A stretch of DNA of 64,000 nt from Anticarsia gemmatalis (Eukaryota > Arthropoda > Insecta > Lepidoptera > Erebidae), in the NCBI RefSeq assembly GCF_050436995.1, contig NC_134756.1, positions 8,742,001 through 8,806,000 of the forward strand. Direction: 5' to 3'. This document shows positions 45,234-56,715 of this stretch, piece by piece. The notes under the pieces were generated by a model. That model saw only the letters and a program-made list of their open reading frames with translations. It made no database searches and was not told the DNA's origin. A program made the position numbers and the translations under genes. Numbering within the stretch: the first letter of the stretch is position 1; each line of letters opens with the position of its first letter.

Positions 45234-47888
45234 TGAAATTATCAACATATTACTCGTAAAATTGTTAGGAGGTAACAGAGGATGTGGTGAGGAGTGAAGG
45301 ATTTATGTGGGCAGCCGCATCGTGCCAGACTGCGTGTCTTGTCTTATTTTTAGATATTGAATGTAGCAAGAGGGGAACCCATTGATTTCGACAATTTTTT
45401 TAGTTTATGAAAATAACTGTGTTTGTAATATGACCCTATTTCGCATTCGTTAATTTATTTGAAATAAAAGTTTCTGCTCATATCAACATACTGCAACAAA
45501 CAAGATAACATTAAATCATAAAATAAAATAGAAATAGTCTAAAAGAAAAACAGCAATACATCATCCAGATACAATCTAAGATACATTAAATTATTCTGAA
45601 ATCGTAAAGAACTGTCGTAAAGTATAAAATTAAATATACAAAGATAATAAAAGTATTCAACTCAGATAAGTTTTAATAAAGTTATTTATATTCTTAAAGT
45701 TTACTTTTTCCCTGGCCTCAATTTACTTAGTAACGAAGAAAAAACTTTGATCTACGTCTAGTCGCGTCCATGTCAGAGAAAAAGCTAAAATATGTAAAAC
45801 AGACGTCGCTCTCAACCGACACTTTTTACTACAAACGACATGTAAGGATTATACTCCAATTTCTCAAACTATTCTACAGAGAATACAATTATTTTGCCTA
45901 CATAATGACAATGTCTTGAAACGGCTCAAGCTTGTTTGGAAATTATCTGTGTTGCAGAGATAAAAGAAAGTGTTTATTAGCAAAACACCGCATCAACTAC
46001 ACCGTGAAGTCGGTAAACAGACTCTATAGTGGTCGTCTTTACTCGAACCTTAGCATATAAGATAAAAACTACCTGAACCAAACACTGACGTTCGCATGTA
46101 TATAAACTTGTAAAAATACACGAAACCGCCAGTTATTAAATATTTTCGGGCTTTAGGTTACTATAAAAGTGGGGCAGAAATATTTAAAAAATACAGACAA
46201 GGTTACCCAAATAAAGTTCACGTACGAGGCAAAGAGGTAATTTGTATGAGTAGTCAAATATTAAAGGTCTTAAACCGAACGTAAAAATATATTTTCTAAC
46301 AAAACCAATCAGTTTGTCGTAGGCATTCAATCACAAAGTTTCAACAACATCGCTTAAAAATAATCGAAAAAAAGGTCGTAACGGCAATAAATAAGGTCTT
46401 AAACTCTCAGACCCGTAAAATGTCTAAATGAAAATACATAAATTTGTACTGTAGTGTAGACCTTCAGGTAGGGTACCTAACTCAAGAATTTAGTCTCACG
46501 ATAAGTCTGAGTAAACTTGGTGAAGCGGCAAAATGAGTGAAGCGAATTTAAACTTGGGTTTGTTCGACAAAGACTTTGATTACACAAACTTACTTCGTTG
46601 TGGTTCAAACTAGCCACGTTTCGTGCACGGCATTGTAATTTAGAAAATAGTTTAATTCGACGCTAATCTATTTTTTATGAGAATTTTGTTTAAGTTGAAT
46701 TCTCTAGGGATTTTCGTTCGTAATTATGTTTTGAAACAACAGATTTGTATAGCTGCAATTATGTTTTCAAATTAAAAGTAACTTACATATTCACGACGTA
46801 ATTTCCATCACTGTAGTCCATAAATATCTGAAACAAACATAAATACAGATTCAAAAACCGTCAAATTAGCTTTATAAAATGAGCGACAGGAAGCACCTGT
46901 AGTAAAAGGCTTATCAGCGGTGCAAAACATTCTAAGCAGACAAAACATCTCTACATAATATTTCACCTGTCAGCTTCGAACATAGAACCATTATCCCAAA
47001 ATTTGTGTATCTGTAAACAGAAGAAGATTAGTCCAAGGTTCTGATGTCAGGTATAAATGGTGGTAATTTGTACAAACTTTAGATCAGTTTAACAAACAAA
47101 TCTCTACGATGTACCTACGGCCATTATTTTTCCTTGTTGGCCTTTCGAACCCTTTTATACGTTTTTGCTGATTAAACCTGCTACCAGTTCGCTAAAAGAT
47201 TTATTTTCGACAACTTTACTTGTAAGGGTTTATGCTTAATCCTTTGGATCTTTTTCCAATGTGTTAACTTTGACATTGACAAGTTAAAAGCACAAGACCT
47301 TAATTAAAAAGATTCCATAGTTACAACGAAAGATATAAGATTTATATTTTTCGTCCGAATAGAAGGGATTTTTGTCTCAGTTTAAGAAATATAAAACAGT
47401 TCATTAACTTCAAATAGTAACTTATTGCCCCTCACATAAAATCATGTAGCTTTCCCCTTTAAATAAAATAATGTTTATTTGTTCTAGAAGTCTCAAAATA
47501 ATTGTTTTCAGTGTAATTCAGGACGCACAAAACGAACGCACTAATCGTATTAACCCTATAAATATCACCTCACGTGGAATGGAATCTTAAAGCTACATCG
47601 CATTTCGGATTACGTTCACTAGCAGCTTTAAACTCCAACCTTAAAGTTATTTGTGCTAATCCTGTACCTATCTTGAAACTTTCCTTACTTACGAGAGGAT
47701 ACCTGCTTTCGACTATATCCAGACAAATTGTCACATGGAAACTAAAACTTGTTGCAACAAGTTTAAAGCATCTTTACATGCTTGTAACTTTTTAACATGA
47801 TTGAAGAATTTTTGTATATTCGTTGAAAATAGAAATCAGGGTTAGGCTATTTAAATACAAATTAATGCAAGTGACAGATTTTTACCGA

Positions 47889-47945
47889 CTGTACGCTTCG
47901 AATCCGATGTTGTAGAGACGCAGCTCTACGTCCACTAGACTAGAG
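47889..47945 (-). mobile_element. Possible tRNA-derived SINE head, minus strand
   Basis: The reverse complement reads CTAGTCTAGTGGACG (box A-like) and, about 30 nt later, ACATCGGATTCGAAGCG (box B-like). The spacing fits a compact tRNA, but stems are not complete and no tail is evident. Confidence 0.35.
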
Positions 47946-49430
47946 AAACAAAAAAATATGAAATTAAAACAAAGTTATGTTAATATGGTAATGTCTAATA
48001 ATCCATTTCCACAACTTTCTTCTATCTTAATGGGGATTTATTTATGTTACAATCTAAACTGAAACAGACGCAATCTTTTCAATCAAATGCAGTTTTCCGT
48101 AGTAACGTACCATGTTCCTACTCTACTATTTGCTTCGATACTCCATTCAGTTCACAATCTGTATGCATTCAGTGCTCGTACACTCGGCCTTTTAACTTGT
48201 ATTCCAGATTCTATAGAAACGCAGACTCGCGCTGCTCTCGATAGAATATGTAACCTACAGACTGTGTAAAGGCTGGTTGCGTAGAATATTCTCTATAGCT
48301 TTCGAAAATACATACCCACTGATAAAGAAAAATAAACACTGAAACGAATGAAAATACGAATTATAAAGTAATAACGTAGAGTTTTTCTTATTTCTATAAA
48401 ATTTCACGTACTTAGTTATAATAAAATTACATTAATTGTTTTAATTGTACTTATTTGTTTTACGTTTCCTGCTTTCTACTGAAATAAATATTTTTTTATG
48501 AATTTATTGGATAATTTTTAGGACTTCTGGTAGTGATCTGTTGTTTAGCGCACTTAGTCTTATACCAAAGCTTACTCATGGAGCGTTGCGATTCAAAAGG
48601 ATTTGTATAGTCTACGAGAGAATAGGATTATCTAAATACGCGACCTCAATCCAGTCACATTTATAGGATTTTAAATTGCTATTTTATATCCAATGAAAAC
48701 AGGAACATTTTAACATGTTACTGCTACGAAAATGGCCAAATTGCTTACGAGCACTAAAACGTTATGTTAATTTTATTACCGACCTACGCTCATTCCAAAT
48801 TGATATGCCGTTTTACCAAATGTCACATTATCTGAAATCATGTCAAAGATTACAGAAGAAAGAAACTCCTTGAAAATAAATTCTTGCTTGATAATCTCGC
48901 TATAATTTAAAGTACAGTAATTTTCCTTCATAGCACTCATAATATTGCTTGATTGAGTTTCACATTGTTTCTCTCTTACAGTACACAGTTACACACACAG
49001 TTGTACAGCTAAAGATTCTGACAGCTTTATGTGTTTTAATTTCATTCATAGCAGAGATAATGTTAACAAAGTAAATATAATTTCGTGTTTTCCTTATTTT
49101 ACTCTTGGTTAAGATACCCTCTTTTGTTTTTTTCATTTCATCTGTTACGTTTTAATCAGGTATAATCAGCTTAAGTACTTATTTAAATTTCGGCCTTACG
49201 CCTCCTAAAACTGTCTAATTAGTAAAAATGCGAGATTTTTTTCTTGAAAGCTCTTCATCAACTAAATTAAATAAAAGCACTGAATACAGGTTTCGTCTGT
49301 TACCCTCAAAATTAAACGTGGCCCAGAATCTACTGGAAACTAAGTTTTAAAAGTTGGAAGTAGGGAGCTAGTTGAAGAATTTCAAAGAAGTTAAACATAA
49401 AAAGCCAAATTTTCTATAATATGAAATGTG

Positions 49431-49650
49431 GTTATCACGTCCAGACGGCGAGAAATCTAGGTCAGTACCTGTCATCTAGGACATTGGCTGTATTAATAGT
49501 CGGTCCATTCCCGCACGGAGCGTCGTCTGGCCGACCGTCTCCCTCGCTGATGACATTTGTTATGGAACCATTAGGAAATTGAGAAGATTCCAGATCTGGC
49601 CGCGGCGACGGCAGTAATGTGCCTTTTATGGCCACTTCATCATTTTCATG
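49431..49650. promoter_or_regulatory. Candidate conserved/regulatory block, GC-richer
   Basis: Much richer in G+C and CpG than its flanks (CACGGAGCGTCGTCTGGCCG, CTGGCCGCGGCGACGGCAGT). Stops occur in all frames across the block. GTCCAGACGG near its start and CGTCGTCTGGCC about 90 bp on carry CCAGACG / CGTCTGG in inverted orientation, and TCTAGG occurs twice. No promoter element is definite. Confidence 0.25.
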
Positions 49651-50849
49651 TATTGCCCAAATAAATTACGCAGGGGTGTATCTCTGTTGAGGGTCATTAG
49701 GTCCGAATTTTGTATTTCAACTCAGTACTTCGATATGGCATGGTGTCCCGTTTACAAAAATGCGAGATAACAATGTTCTATTTTCCTTATGGCTGTTTAA
49801 TTTAATTCTTTTGTTGGTGTCACAAGGAACTCGAGGGCTCGTTTTAATGTAAACACATAGAACATTAGGTAAATTGGACGAAGTACATTATGGCATTTTT
49901 TTCTTATGTTCATGAACGGGTGATATTAATCCATGACTTTTTTAATTTCCCTAGATTTTGATTTCAATTTAATTATTATTTTATTATATTATTATTATCG
50001 CAAAGGAAGTCGAATAATAAAGTGTTAGCTAGGTTTGAACATTGGCTTATTTGAAGTACAGTCTAAAAATGTAACTACTGAAAGGTCTTCCCAAAATTGT
50101 AGGTACTTTCCGCTAAGGTAAGTTACGAGAACATTTTAATCCAGATTATATGATTGTAATAATTTAGAAAGTGAAATTTCAAGTACTTCAGTTGGAACAC
50201 TAAAGATACCTGAGCACAAACGTACCGTATAGAAATACAACTGTATTTGTTTGGAATTTCATTTACTTTTATTACAATACAAAACAATATTTTTAGCAAG
50301 ATAAAGTACAGCGATAAGATTGAACTTATACGCTTCGCTAGTTTCAGTGTATTTCAAGTTCGTATGTTTACGTTAATGTGAACAGGAGATAGCGTTTTCC
50401 AAATACTATTGCAATTTGTTTTAAATAACTTGTCGTCGTAATTTTCTGAAGATATTTTCTTTACAGAAAATTCTTGAAGCAAGCGTTTAATAGTGGAAAT
50501 CTGAAGGTTCGAAGCAATGTACATGAAATAATATCGGTGTAGGCACCATATTAAAACAGCAAGCCTTATTAAATCCTTATGTAGGCCAGTCGTGCGGTTT
50601 AGCCTTACAAAATATATGGCTTTTTTATCGTAAACCCACATTCTAGTTCAGCAATATAATTCACAAATCCTAAACTTTTGTTACGGTCAGAAGATGTAAG
50701 AATAAAAACAAATCCCGGATTGAAAATCTAAAGTACATTTGCCGTATAAAATTGGCAGAATTGTCGGCTTAGGTGACAATGAAACCGTCTAATCCGAAAC
50801 ATCTTAGGGAAAAATTCTGTACAACAATGTAGGTGGATAAAGATCAGAT

Positions 50850-51100
50850 TTTACTGAAAGGGCGGCGTCCCGTGGCTACAGAAATGAACAGATTAAGGAA
50901 AGCGGCGAAGGCGGTGAATCAGCATTACATTCAGACAGCCCGCTGCGAGATATGAATTAGTATGGAAATATGATTAATCGCCTATCAGACGAGAAATAGA
51001 GCGTTCACGGATATTCCTGTAAATATTTGCGAGCTGATATTATTAGAGATAAAATGATTGTGAATGTATTGAGGCTTCGGGAAGATTACACGACTTGGCA
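50850..51100. promoter_or_regulatory. Candidate conserved/regulatory block 2
   Basis: GC-richer segment (GGGCGGCGTCCCGTGGCTAC, AAGCGGCGAAGGCGGTGAAT) grading into TGATTAATCGCC and ATATTATTAGAGATAAAATG with TAAT and GATA-like motifs. No open frame of note. Inferred from composition and motifs only. Confidence 0.2.
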
Positions 51101-51179
51101 TGATCTGTAACATAGATACAGGCTGTATTGTGAATCTATTACAAAAAAAAATCAGAAGAAAATCTTTGCTATTTTATAA

Positions 51180-51480
51180 AACCATCTCGTTTCATGGGAA
51201 CTTAAAAACATCTGCCATCTGGCAACAGCCGGAAAAGTTTACTGAAAAAAGATGCGTTGGCACCGAAATATAATTCAGGGATCATTTTTCACGCAATATC
51301 TGTAAAAACGCCGCCGTTGTGGCTCGAGGGGCGTTATATTTGCGATGCCCGGAAGTTATCGACGAGGTATCGTAGGACTTTTTATGCGTTGGACAAATAT
51401 GCCCTAGGGTTTTTGACAGTTTTTGTATATGAACGCAGAAACAAGTGACAGTTACTGTTCGTAGCACCATTTATTTCAAC
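51180..51480. promoter_or_regulatory. Candidate conserved/regulatory block 3
   Basis: CGCCGCCGTTGTGGCTCGAG, GCGTTATATTTGCGATGCCC and TATCGACGAGGTATCGTAGG stand out from the AT-rich background. Open frames of 62-63 codons exist on both strands (51257-51448 plus, 51282-51470 minus), but both are probably by-products of the higher GC. Could instead be a decayed exon. Confidence 0.2.
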
Positions 51481-52539
51481 TGGAAAAATATATCCCGGTC
51501 TTTTTTCGGACAAACACATTTGATGCAGTCTTCCTAGATCGTAAACGACACATATCATTCACAATAAAACTAAAAATAAGTTCACTAGTTTTACGTGTGG
51601 CGAGTACAAACAAGCAGAAAAATATCCAGAAACGGGCATTCCTTATTGCTTTTTTATAGTCCCTTTATCTACTTTTTAATACCTTTCTGCCCAGCAGGGA
51701 ATTTTTACCTTTATTGTTTTACTGTGTGTACACGGCACATTTCTTTTGTTACACCATTTCGTAGTTGCCAAGTTTGGAGCAGGAGAATTCGTAAGGATTG
51801 TGTAAACGTTTTTGTGACCTTTTCCGTACAATGTTATTCCTAAGATTACGAGAAATTCTTCAATGAAAACGAGGTCATGTTTTTGCTTTCGCGTACTTTT
51901 TGTGAACTTACAAATAAGGTTTCGATGGAGGTTAACAAAAAGAGGCTACTGTGGATTTCGTTCAAATAAACGCTTATTTCACGTGATATTTTTTGCGTAA
52001 ATAGGGTGATACAGACTTATAAATGGAGAAAAATGGAAGTTGTAATACATAAAAATCCTCAAAAAGTAAGTCGTTATCTATCTATCGTAATATTAATAGT
52101 TTGTAGCAAACATACTGATATTACGAAGACTGTTATGTATTGTTATGTGCATATTCTGATAAAGGAGTTAGGACCCACATCGGGTCTAAAAGCCAAAGAA
52201 CATCGCAAAATATTGACAGCCATTTCGCATTTACATTAGCATACAACCGGTAGAGGAAACACTGTCTACATTTTAATAATAAATGCGCAACGTGTATGTT
52301 CCTCACAGTACTTGATGGGTAGCGGGACTGTCACGTGTCGGTGCCATCGCGTTTGGCTGAGTGTATTCATAATGTATTCCATTGCAGTACATCGCCCTTG
52401 AAATATTATAACCACTGCAGACTGCTTTATGCATGCGATTAGTAACATTTGATAATTCAATTAGGTTTAAAAGGAAAAGTAATTAAATATGTAATTATAG
52501 TTAATATCTTGAAGATATTGTTATAAAATAATTGTATAA

Positions 52540-52628
52540 GAAGATGTATGGATGTGAATAAAGCAAAGGAAGTTGGTAAGGATCGTACCCAGTGATGTTC
52601 TCTAGTCTCTGCCTAACGAATAGAATGA
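52540..52628 (-). repeat. GGTAGGCAGAGA-family repeat fragment, minus strand
   Basis: Plus strand GAAGATGTATGGATGTGAAT then AAAGCAAAGGAAGTTGGTAA then GGATCGTACCC then CTAGTCTCTGCCTAACGAAT. The reverse complement matches 33541-33660 (GGCAGAGAC, GATCCTTACNAACTTCCTTT, CACATNCATAC). It ends 16 bp before the next Helitron-like element. Confidence 0.7.
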
Positions 52629-52644
52629 GTGATTTTATGTATGT

Positions 52645-52900
52645 ATAGCTGACCCGCGCAACTTCGCTTGCGTCACCTAAGAGAATAAGTCAAAATTTTC
52701 CCCGTTTTTGTAACATTTTTCGTTGCTACTCCGCTCCTAATGACCGCAGCGTGATGTTATATAGCCTATAGCCTTCCTCGATAAATAGGCTATCTAACTC
52801 TGAAAGATTTTTTTAAATCGGACCAGTAGTTCCCGAGATTAGCACGTTCAAACAAACAAAAAAACAAACAAACTCTTCAGCTTTATAATATTAGTATAGA
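52645..52900 (-). mobile_element. Helitron-like element with AAAC microsatellite, minus strand
   Basis: Plus strand reads AGCTGACCCGCGCAACTTCG at its start and TTTATAATATTAGTATAGA|T at its end. Reverse-complemented this is A|TCTATACTAATATTATAAA ... CGAAGTTGCGCGGGTCAGCT, the same termini as 31851-32029. The terminal CTAG has become CTAT. It carries a short CAAA run near 52848-52872 and the ATAGCCTATAGCCTTCCTCG block. A 242-bp sister copy lies 2.3 kb downstream. Confidence 0.75.
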
Positions 52901-53489
52901 TTAATAGTGGCTTACTGCTTTTAATATTATGTACCTAAATTACAAACATGGCATTTAAATAAAATACTAAATTGTTTTCAATATAACCGAATTTTGTGTG
53001 ACACTTGAATAAAAATAATGTTATTAGGACAGGAAAACCTTTTCACATTACCATTTACGGCTTTACGCTACAAAAAATCTAGCCTACAAAAGCCATGAAC
53101 AAAGTGCGAAAAACATCCTATTTGTAAACCTCATACCGAAAACAGGACCGAATAAAATTACCATAAGTCATATGTTTGTTTACAAGCGTATAACGGTAAA
53201 AGACTAATGTATACGAGTGATGTATCACGTTTGTTTCGTCACGTATTATGTACTACAAGGTGTAGTTTGCCCTCATTCTCGACGTAAACAAACGATCGAG
53301 TTCACCCATAAAACTGTACTGAGTTATTGCTACGACTCCAGGTGAATCTGTAATCCTAGTACCTTATTAACTGGTATAATGAATAATACTCGTTCATAGT
53401 CTTAAAGTCCATTTTTCTGGATACATTTGTTTCTAACATACATACATAATATCACGACCGTCATATTTGAAATAAAGACAGAGGTTTAT
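52901..53489. other. Unique AT-rich non-coding DNA
   Basis: Nothing recognised. Confidence 0.55.
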
Positions 53490-53600
53490 AGAATACTGGG
53501 TGTATTCTTTTAAGCTCTTTTTGCCATTAACAATGTTCGTCCCATGTAATAAAGGGCGAGCCTATTGCCATTTACCGAACACGTTGTCAAACTTCGGTCT
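53490..53600 (-). repeat. Family C repeat copy, minus strand
   Basis: The reverse complement reads GTGTTCGGTAAATGGCAATA, GGCTCGCCCTTTATTACATG, GGACGAACATTGTTAATGGC, AAAAAGAGC, then AATACACCCAG, matching the order in 15593-15830 and 11647-11770. It has no insertion at the site occupied at 15665. Confidence 0.75.
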
Positions 53601-55205
53601 TCTATTGACAAATATTCTAATATAAATTGGAAACACCAATAATATGCCAATCCTGGAATGGACCTCGTTACAGAGGCAGTTAGTAATGAATATAATTAAT
53701 TATACTCATTCATAGTCAAAAAGTTCTCTACATTTATTTCTTTGTCATTGTTATTTGTCAGGTGGGTGGTATAATATACACATTTTTTATCACGTTTACT
53801 CACGCCTGTAGGCTATTTTTATGCATAAACTAGCGGCCTTGTAGAGACAATGGTCTGTCCGGTTTAAATGTTAGTCACCCGGGCCATGTCAATAACATAT
53901 TACGCATCAAATAAAATAGTTCGCGGAATTATACATTTTGGCCAGTTGCTATGACGAAAAGTTGATGAAGGATTTCTTTCCTTGTAAAAATTTTATATTG
54001 GGCGTACCCACGCAGGCCTTTCTATAGACCGATTGTTAAATCGAGTTGAGTTATTAGCGCCCATACTGAGTTTACATTCATTAGGTTGGCAAAGTAGTAC
54101 AATTAGAGATCTGTTGGAAGTCCGTCGATTTATGTGATTTTTTGCAGTATGCACATTTTCAAACCCTAAAGTAAACTATCCACTGGTAGAGGCTCCTTAA
54201 AAGTTTTGAATGAGAAACAACTAAATCAATTTAAAAATATTTTCTTTTTAGTCGTATGTTAATGTAACAATCTTTATAGGTTACAATTCCATCAACTCTT
54301 CGTTGTTATTTTAGTCGCCTGAATGTTATTTTGGACGCCTGAGTGACAATTAGTTAAGCGATTAATCGCTCTCATCTGTGTGTCTGTGTGTGATCGTGTA
54401 CAGTCGTAGGCAAGAAAACATTCCTTCAAAATTATTTAACTGAAAGAAAAATGAATGTAACAAATTAAGGTATTAGAACATATTTATGGTAAAATACATA
54501 GGTATATTTTGTAACGCGATTGGCCAGCGAGGTGGACTTAAGGCGTAACCCGTCCCTCGTTTGGGAATTGGGAGAAATAAGGAAGAAGGTATCGCGATTT
54601 TGTAAGCTCTGTTTTATGTGGTAATGAGAGTTAGACGTTGCAAATACTTTCGAGAGAACATGCTGGGAGCGCTGATCAAACATTATGTTTTACAACAATT
54701 AAACATTTTTTGGATTTTTTACTACTACTAATGTCCGTGACTGTAGACCACTACGACTATCCCGGGCGTTGGCATTTGTGTGGGTGAGTCTTAAGAATGA
54801 AAGAAATGCGAGTTATTTATATTTGGTGACAAGAGATTATCTTACTTCTGATATAAGAAATAAATAACTCTATAGTTTTCGGATACGAATAGAAACACTC
54901 AGCTCCTTTTATATACTTTGGTTTTAGGATACCAACGTATTGCTGCGTAGTCTGATTCATTATTTCGTTGCTTAAAACGTGTCTTTTGTCTGTATTGTAT
55001 CTAATGTACCTTTATTCAGTTAGGTAATTTCTGACCTTTACGTTTAAAGCAAAAAAAGAACATCACTGAATATCAAAGTCTCCTTTCTCTTCCGTTTTGG
55101 CGCGGGTTGAGGGTTGGAGTAAGTAAAACTGGGAAATACTTATACATAATAAAACATTTTAAGGTAAAATGCGTGTTCCCGATAATTCCCGTATTCTATT
55201 ATACA
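53601..55205. other. Unique AT-rich DNA with a 20-bp tandem duplication
   Basis: TGTTATTTTAGTCGCCTGAA (54304-54323) is followed directly by TGTTATTTTGGACGCCTGAG (54324-54343), 17 of 20 identical. No gene was recognised. A GT-rich microsatellite scrap lies at about 54375-54393. Confidence 0.55.
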
Positions 55206-55447
55206 CTAGCTGACCCGCGCAACTTCGCTTGCTCAACATTTTTCGTTGCTACTCCGCTCCTAATGACCGTAGCGTGATGTTATATAGCCTATAGCCTTCC
55301 TCGATAAATGGGCTATCTAACACTGAAAGAATTTTTCAAATCGGAACAGTAGTTCCTGAGATTAGCGCGTTCAAACAAACAAACAAACAAACAAACAAAC
55401 AATCAAACAAACAAACAAACTCTTCAGCTTTATTATATTAGTATAGA
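55206..55447 (-). mobile_element. Helitron-like element with long CAAA microsatellite, minus strand
   Basis: Starts A|CTAG (55206-55209) then CTGACCCGCGCAACTTCGCT, and ends TTATTATATTAGTATAGA|T, giving intact CTAG and TC ends in reverse. It closely matches the copy at 52645-52900 but lacks about 40 bp after GCTTGC, where the other reads GTCACCTAAGAGAATAAGTC and on. The CAAA tract at about 55373-55420 is longer and has one CAAT interruption. 242 bp, non-coding. Confidence 0.8.
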
Positions 55448-55985
55448 TTAAACATGCAACGCTAGAGTTTAAAAACACAATAAAATTGTTTTAATATTTT
55501 GTTAACATATACGCTACGCTACGTATATTATGTATATCATATTTAGATAATTCGTATTAATAAGTAGGAGCAGTCAAAAACAAACATGAATGTGTTCATT
55601 AGACCAAATAATTAACATGGTAATTTGTAATTGGTTTATTCTAATTGAATAGAAAGCCTTTCACTCACACTACTCGTTCGTAATTAATATTATGAGTTCA
55701 TATTTATAGAATAAAATTATTTAGATTTGAAATGATTTATTTTATTAAGTATTTCAGAGCTGTAATAAAATATTTACTGATCTCCTATAAGTCCTAAAAT
55801 AAAATATGTAAGTAACTTTAGAAAACTATTGCTAATATGAACATATATTTGTATACGTATACTTTTTATTAAGAAATCGAATATGATATGCCGTAATTAT
55901 TATACGTTTTGGCGTACTACATGGCATAGTTTAAATTACTGAATTAAGAATTAATTATTTACTTGAAAATTAGTTCCTTTGATGC
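55448..55985. other. Unique AT-rich non-coding DNA
   Basis: Nothing recognised. Confidence 0.55.
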
Positions 55986-56035
55986 TCGCTAGCATAACTA
56001 GCCGGTTATCGATAGTATTAGAAAATCGCGTTACA
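55986..56035 (-). mobile_element. Family A element, short fragment (copy 7)
   Basis: TCGCTAGCATAACTAGCCGG then TTATCGATAGTATTAGAAAA then TCGCG corresponds to the reverse complement of the family's left end (AATTCTCTACCACTATCGAY...ACCGGCTAG). Core and right end are absent. Confidence 0.5.
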
Positions 56036-56352
56036 GAAGTCGGAACAGCAAAAGTTTTGATATTAAAGAATATTACTTAGTTTATATTTTCAAAGTAATC
56101 TGTTTGTTTTATCGAAATCATTACTTAGCAACCTATAAAAGTACGCATATTTTCTGTTCATGTCCAAATCATAACAGAACCTAGGTTTTACTACCTAAGA
56201 AAGAGTACTAAAACTTTATATACTTTCATACATAGTTTACCAGCCAGGAATATTTTTTGCTGGATGGTTTTTATGATTACTTCTGTTTTTTTTTCTTTAC
56301 TGTGTGTTTTTCTGTCAGTCAAATATCTCGTAATTGATTTTTGTTGAATTTT
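56036..56352. other. AT-rich DNA upstream of the SINE
   Basis: Nothing recognised apart from homopolymer T runs; no target-site duplication for the SINE was found here. Confidence 0.5.
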
Positions 56353-56590
56353 GACTGCCTCTGTGGCGCAGTGGTTTAGGTCGCCACGCCGATACCACTG
56401 CAACGGGAGGTCGTGGGTTCGATTCCCACACGGGACAATTATTTGTGCGATCCACAAATAATTGATTCGGGTCTGGTTGTGCATTGTGTCCGTTGTTTGT
56501 ATGTTTGTAAAAGTCCCCGCGACACAAGAGCAATTCTTAGTGCGGGAGTTGTAAATAAAAAAAACAAAAAAAAAAAAAACAAAAAAACAA
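56353..56590 (+). mobile_element. tRNA-derived SINE, apparently full length
   Basis: It starts GACTGCCTCTGTGGCGCAGT. Box A is TGGCGCAGTGG (56364-56374) and box B GGTTCGATTCC (56416-56426), 52 nt from start to start, as in a tRNA-type RNA polymerase III promoter. The head can fold like a tRNA (ACTGCAACGGGAGGTCGTGG before box B, CCCACACGGGACAA after). The body has GGGTCTGGTTGTGCATTGTG and AAAAGTCCCCGCGACACAAG, then GTGCGGGAGTTGTAAATA and an A-rich tail. I recognise it as a lepidopteran SINE. The 172- and 72-codon minus frames across it are artefacts. Intact boxes suggest it is among the younger insertions here. Confidence 0.9.
56436..56464 (+). repeat. Perfect hairpin in the SINE body
   Basis: CAATTATTTGTG (56436-56447) pairs exactly with CACAAATAATTG (56453-56464) around CGATC. 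It lies directly after the tRNA-like head and would form a 12-bp stem in the SINE RNA. Confidence 0.95.
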
Positions 56591-56715
56591 ATTGCTCTTG
56601 CTTCATTTGGGAAAATAAAAATTAGGCAAAATGACATGGTTATCATGTGGTTTGATTTCTGTGTCGGGAAAAGCGATGTTTGCAGTTTTCTCAGCAGCTT
56701 GAAGTTCATTAATTA

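Larger units (their letters stand above)
45234..52539. other. Repeat-poor region with GC-richer blocks
   Basis: In 7.3 kb I found only one doubtful repeat remnant (47889-47945). Three GC-richer blocks are listed separately. The longest frame (95 codons, 50354-50641, minus) is not recognisable. Repeat depletion with interspersed GC-richer blocks can mean selective constraint, for example regulatory DNA of a neighbouring gene, but composition alone does not prove it. Confidence 0.45.

Noticed and set aside
50354..50641. 95-codon minus frame in the repeat-poor region
   Set aside because: No domain recognised and no flanking splice or start context that stands out.
56353..56430. A functional tRNA gene at the SINE head
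   Set aside because: Boxes A and B are good, but the sequence continues directly into a SINE body and A-rich tail and lacks proper acceptor-stem pairing, so it is a SINE.
56191..56709. 172-codon minus-strand reading frame, the longest in the window
   Set aside because: It runs through the SINE in reverse. Its VPCGNRTHDLPLQW-like stretch is the translation of the tRNA-like head, often seen as a false protein in insect annotations.
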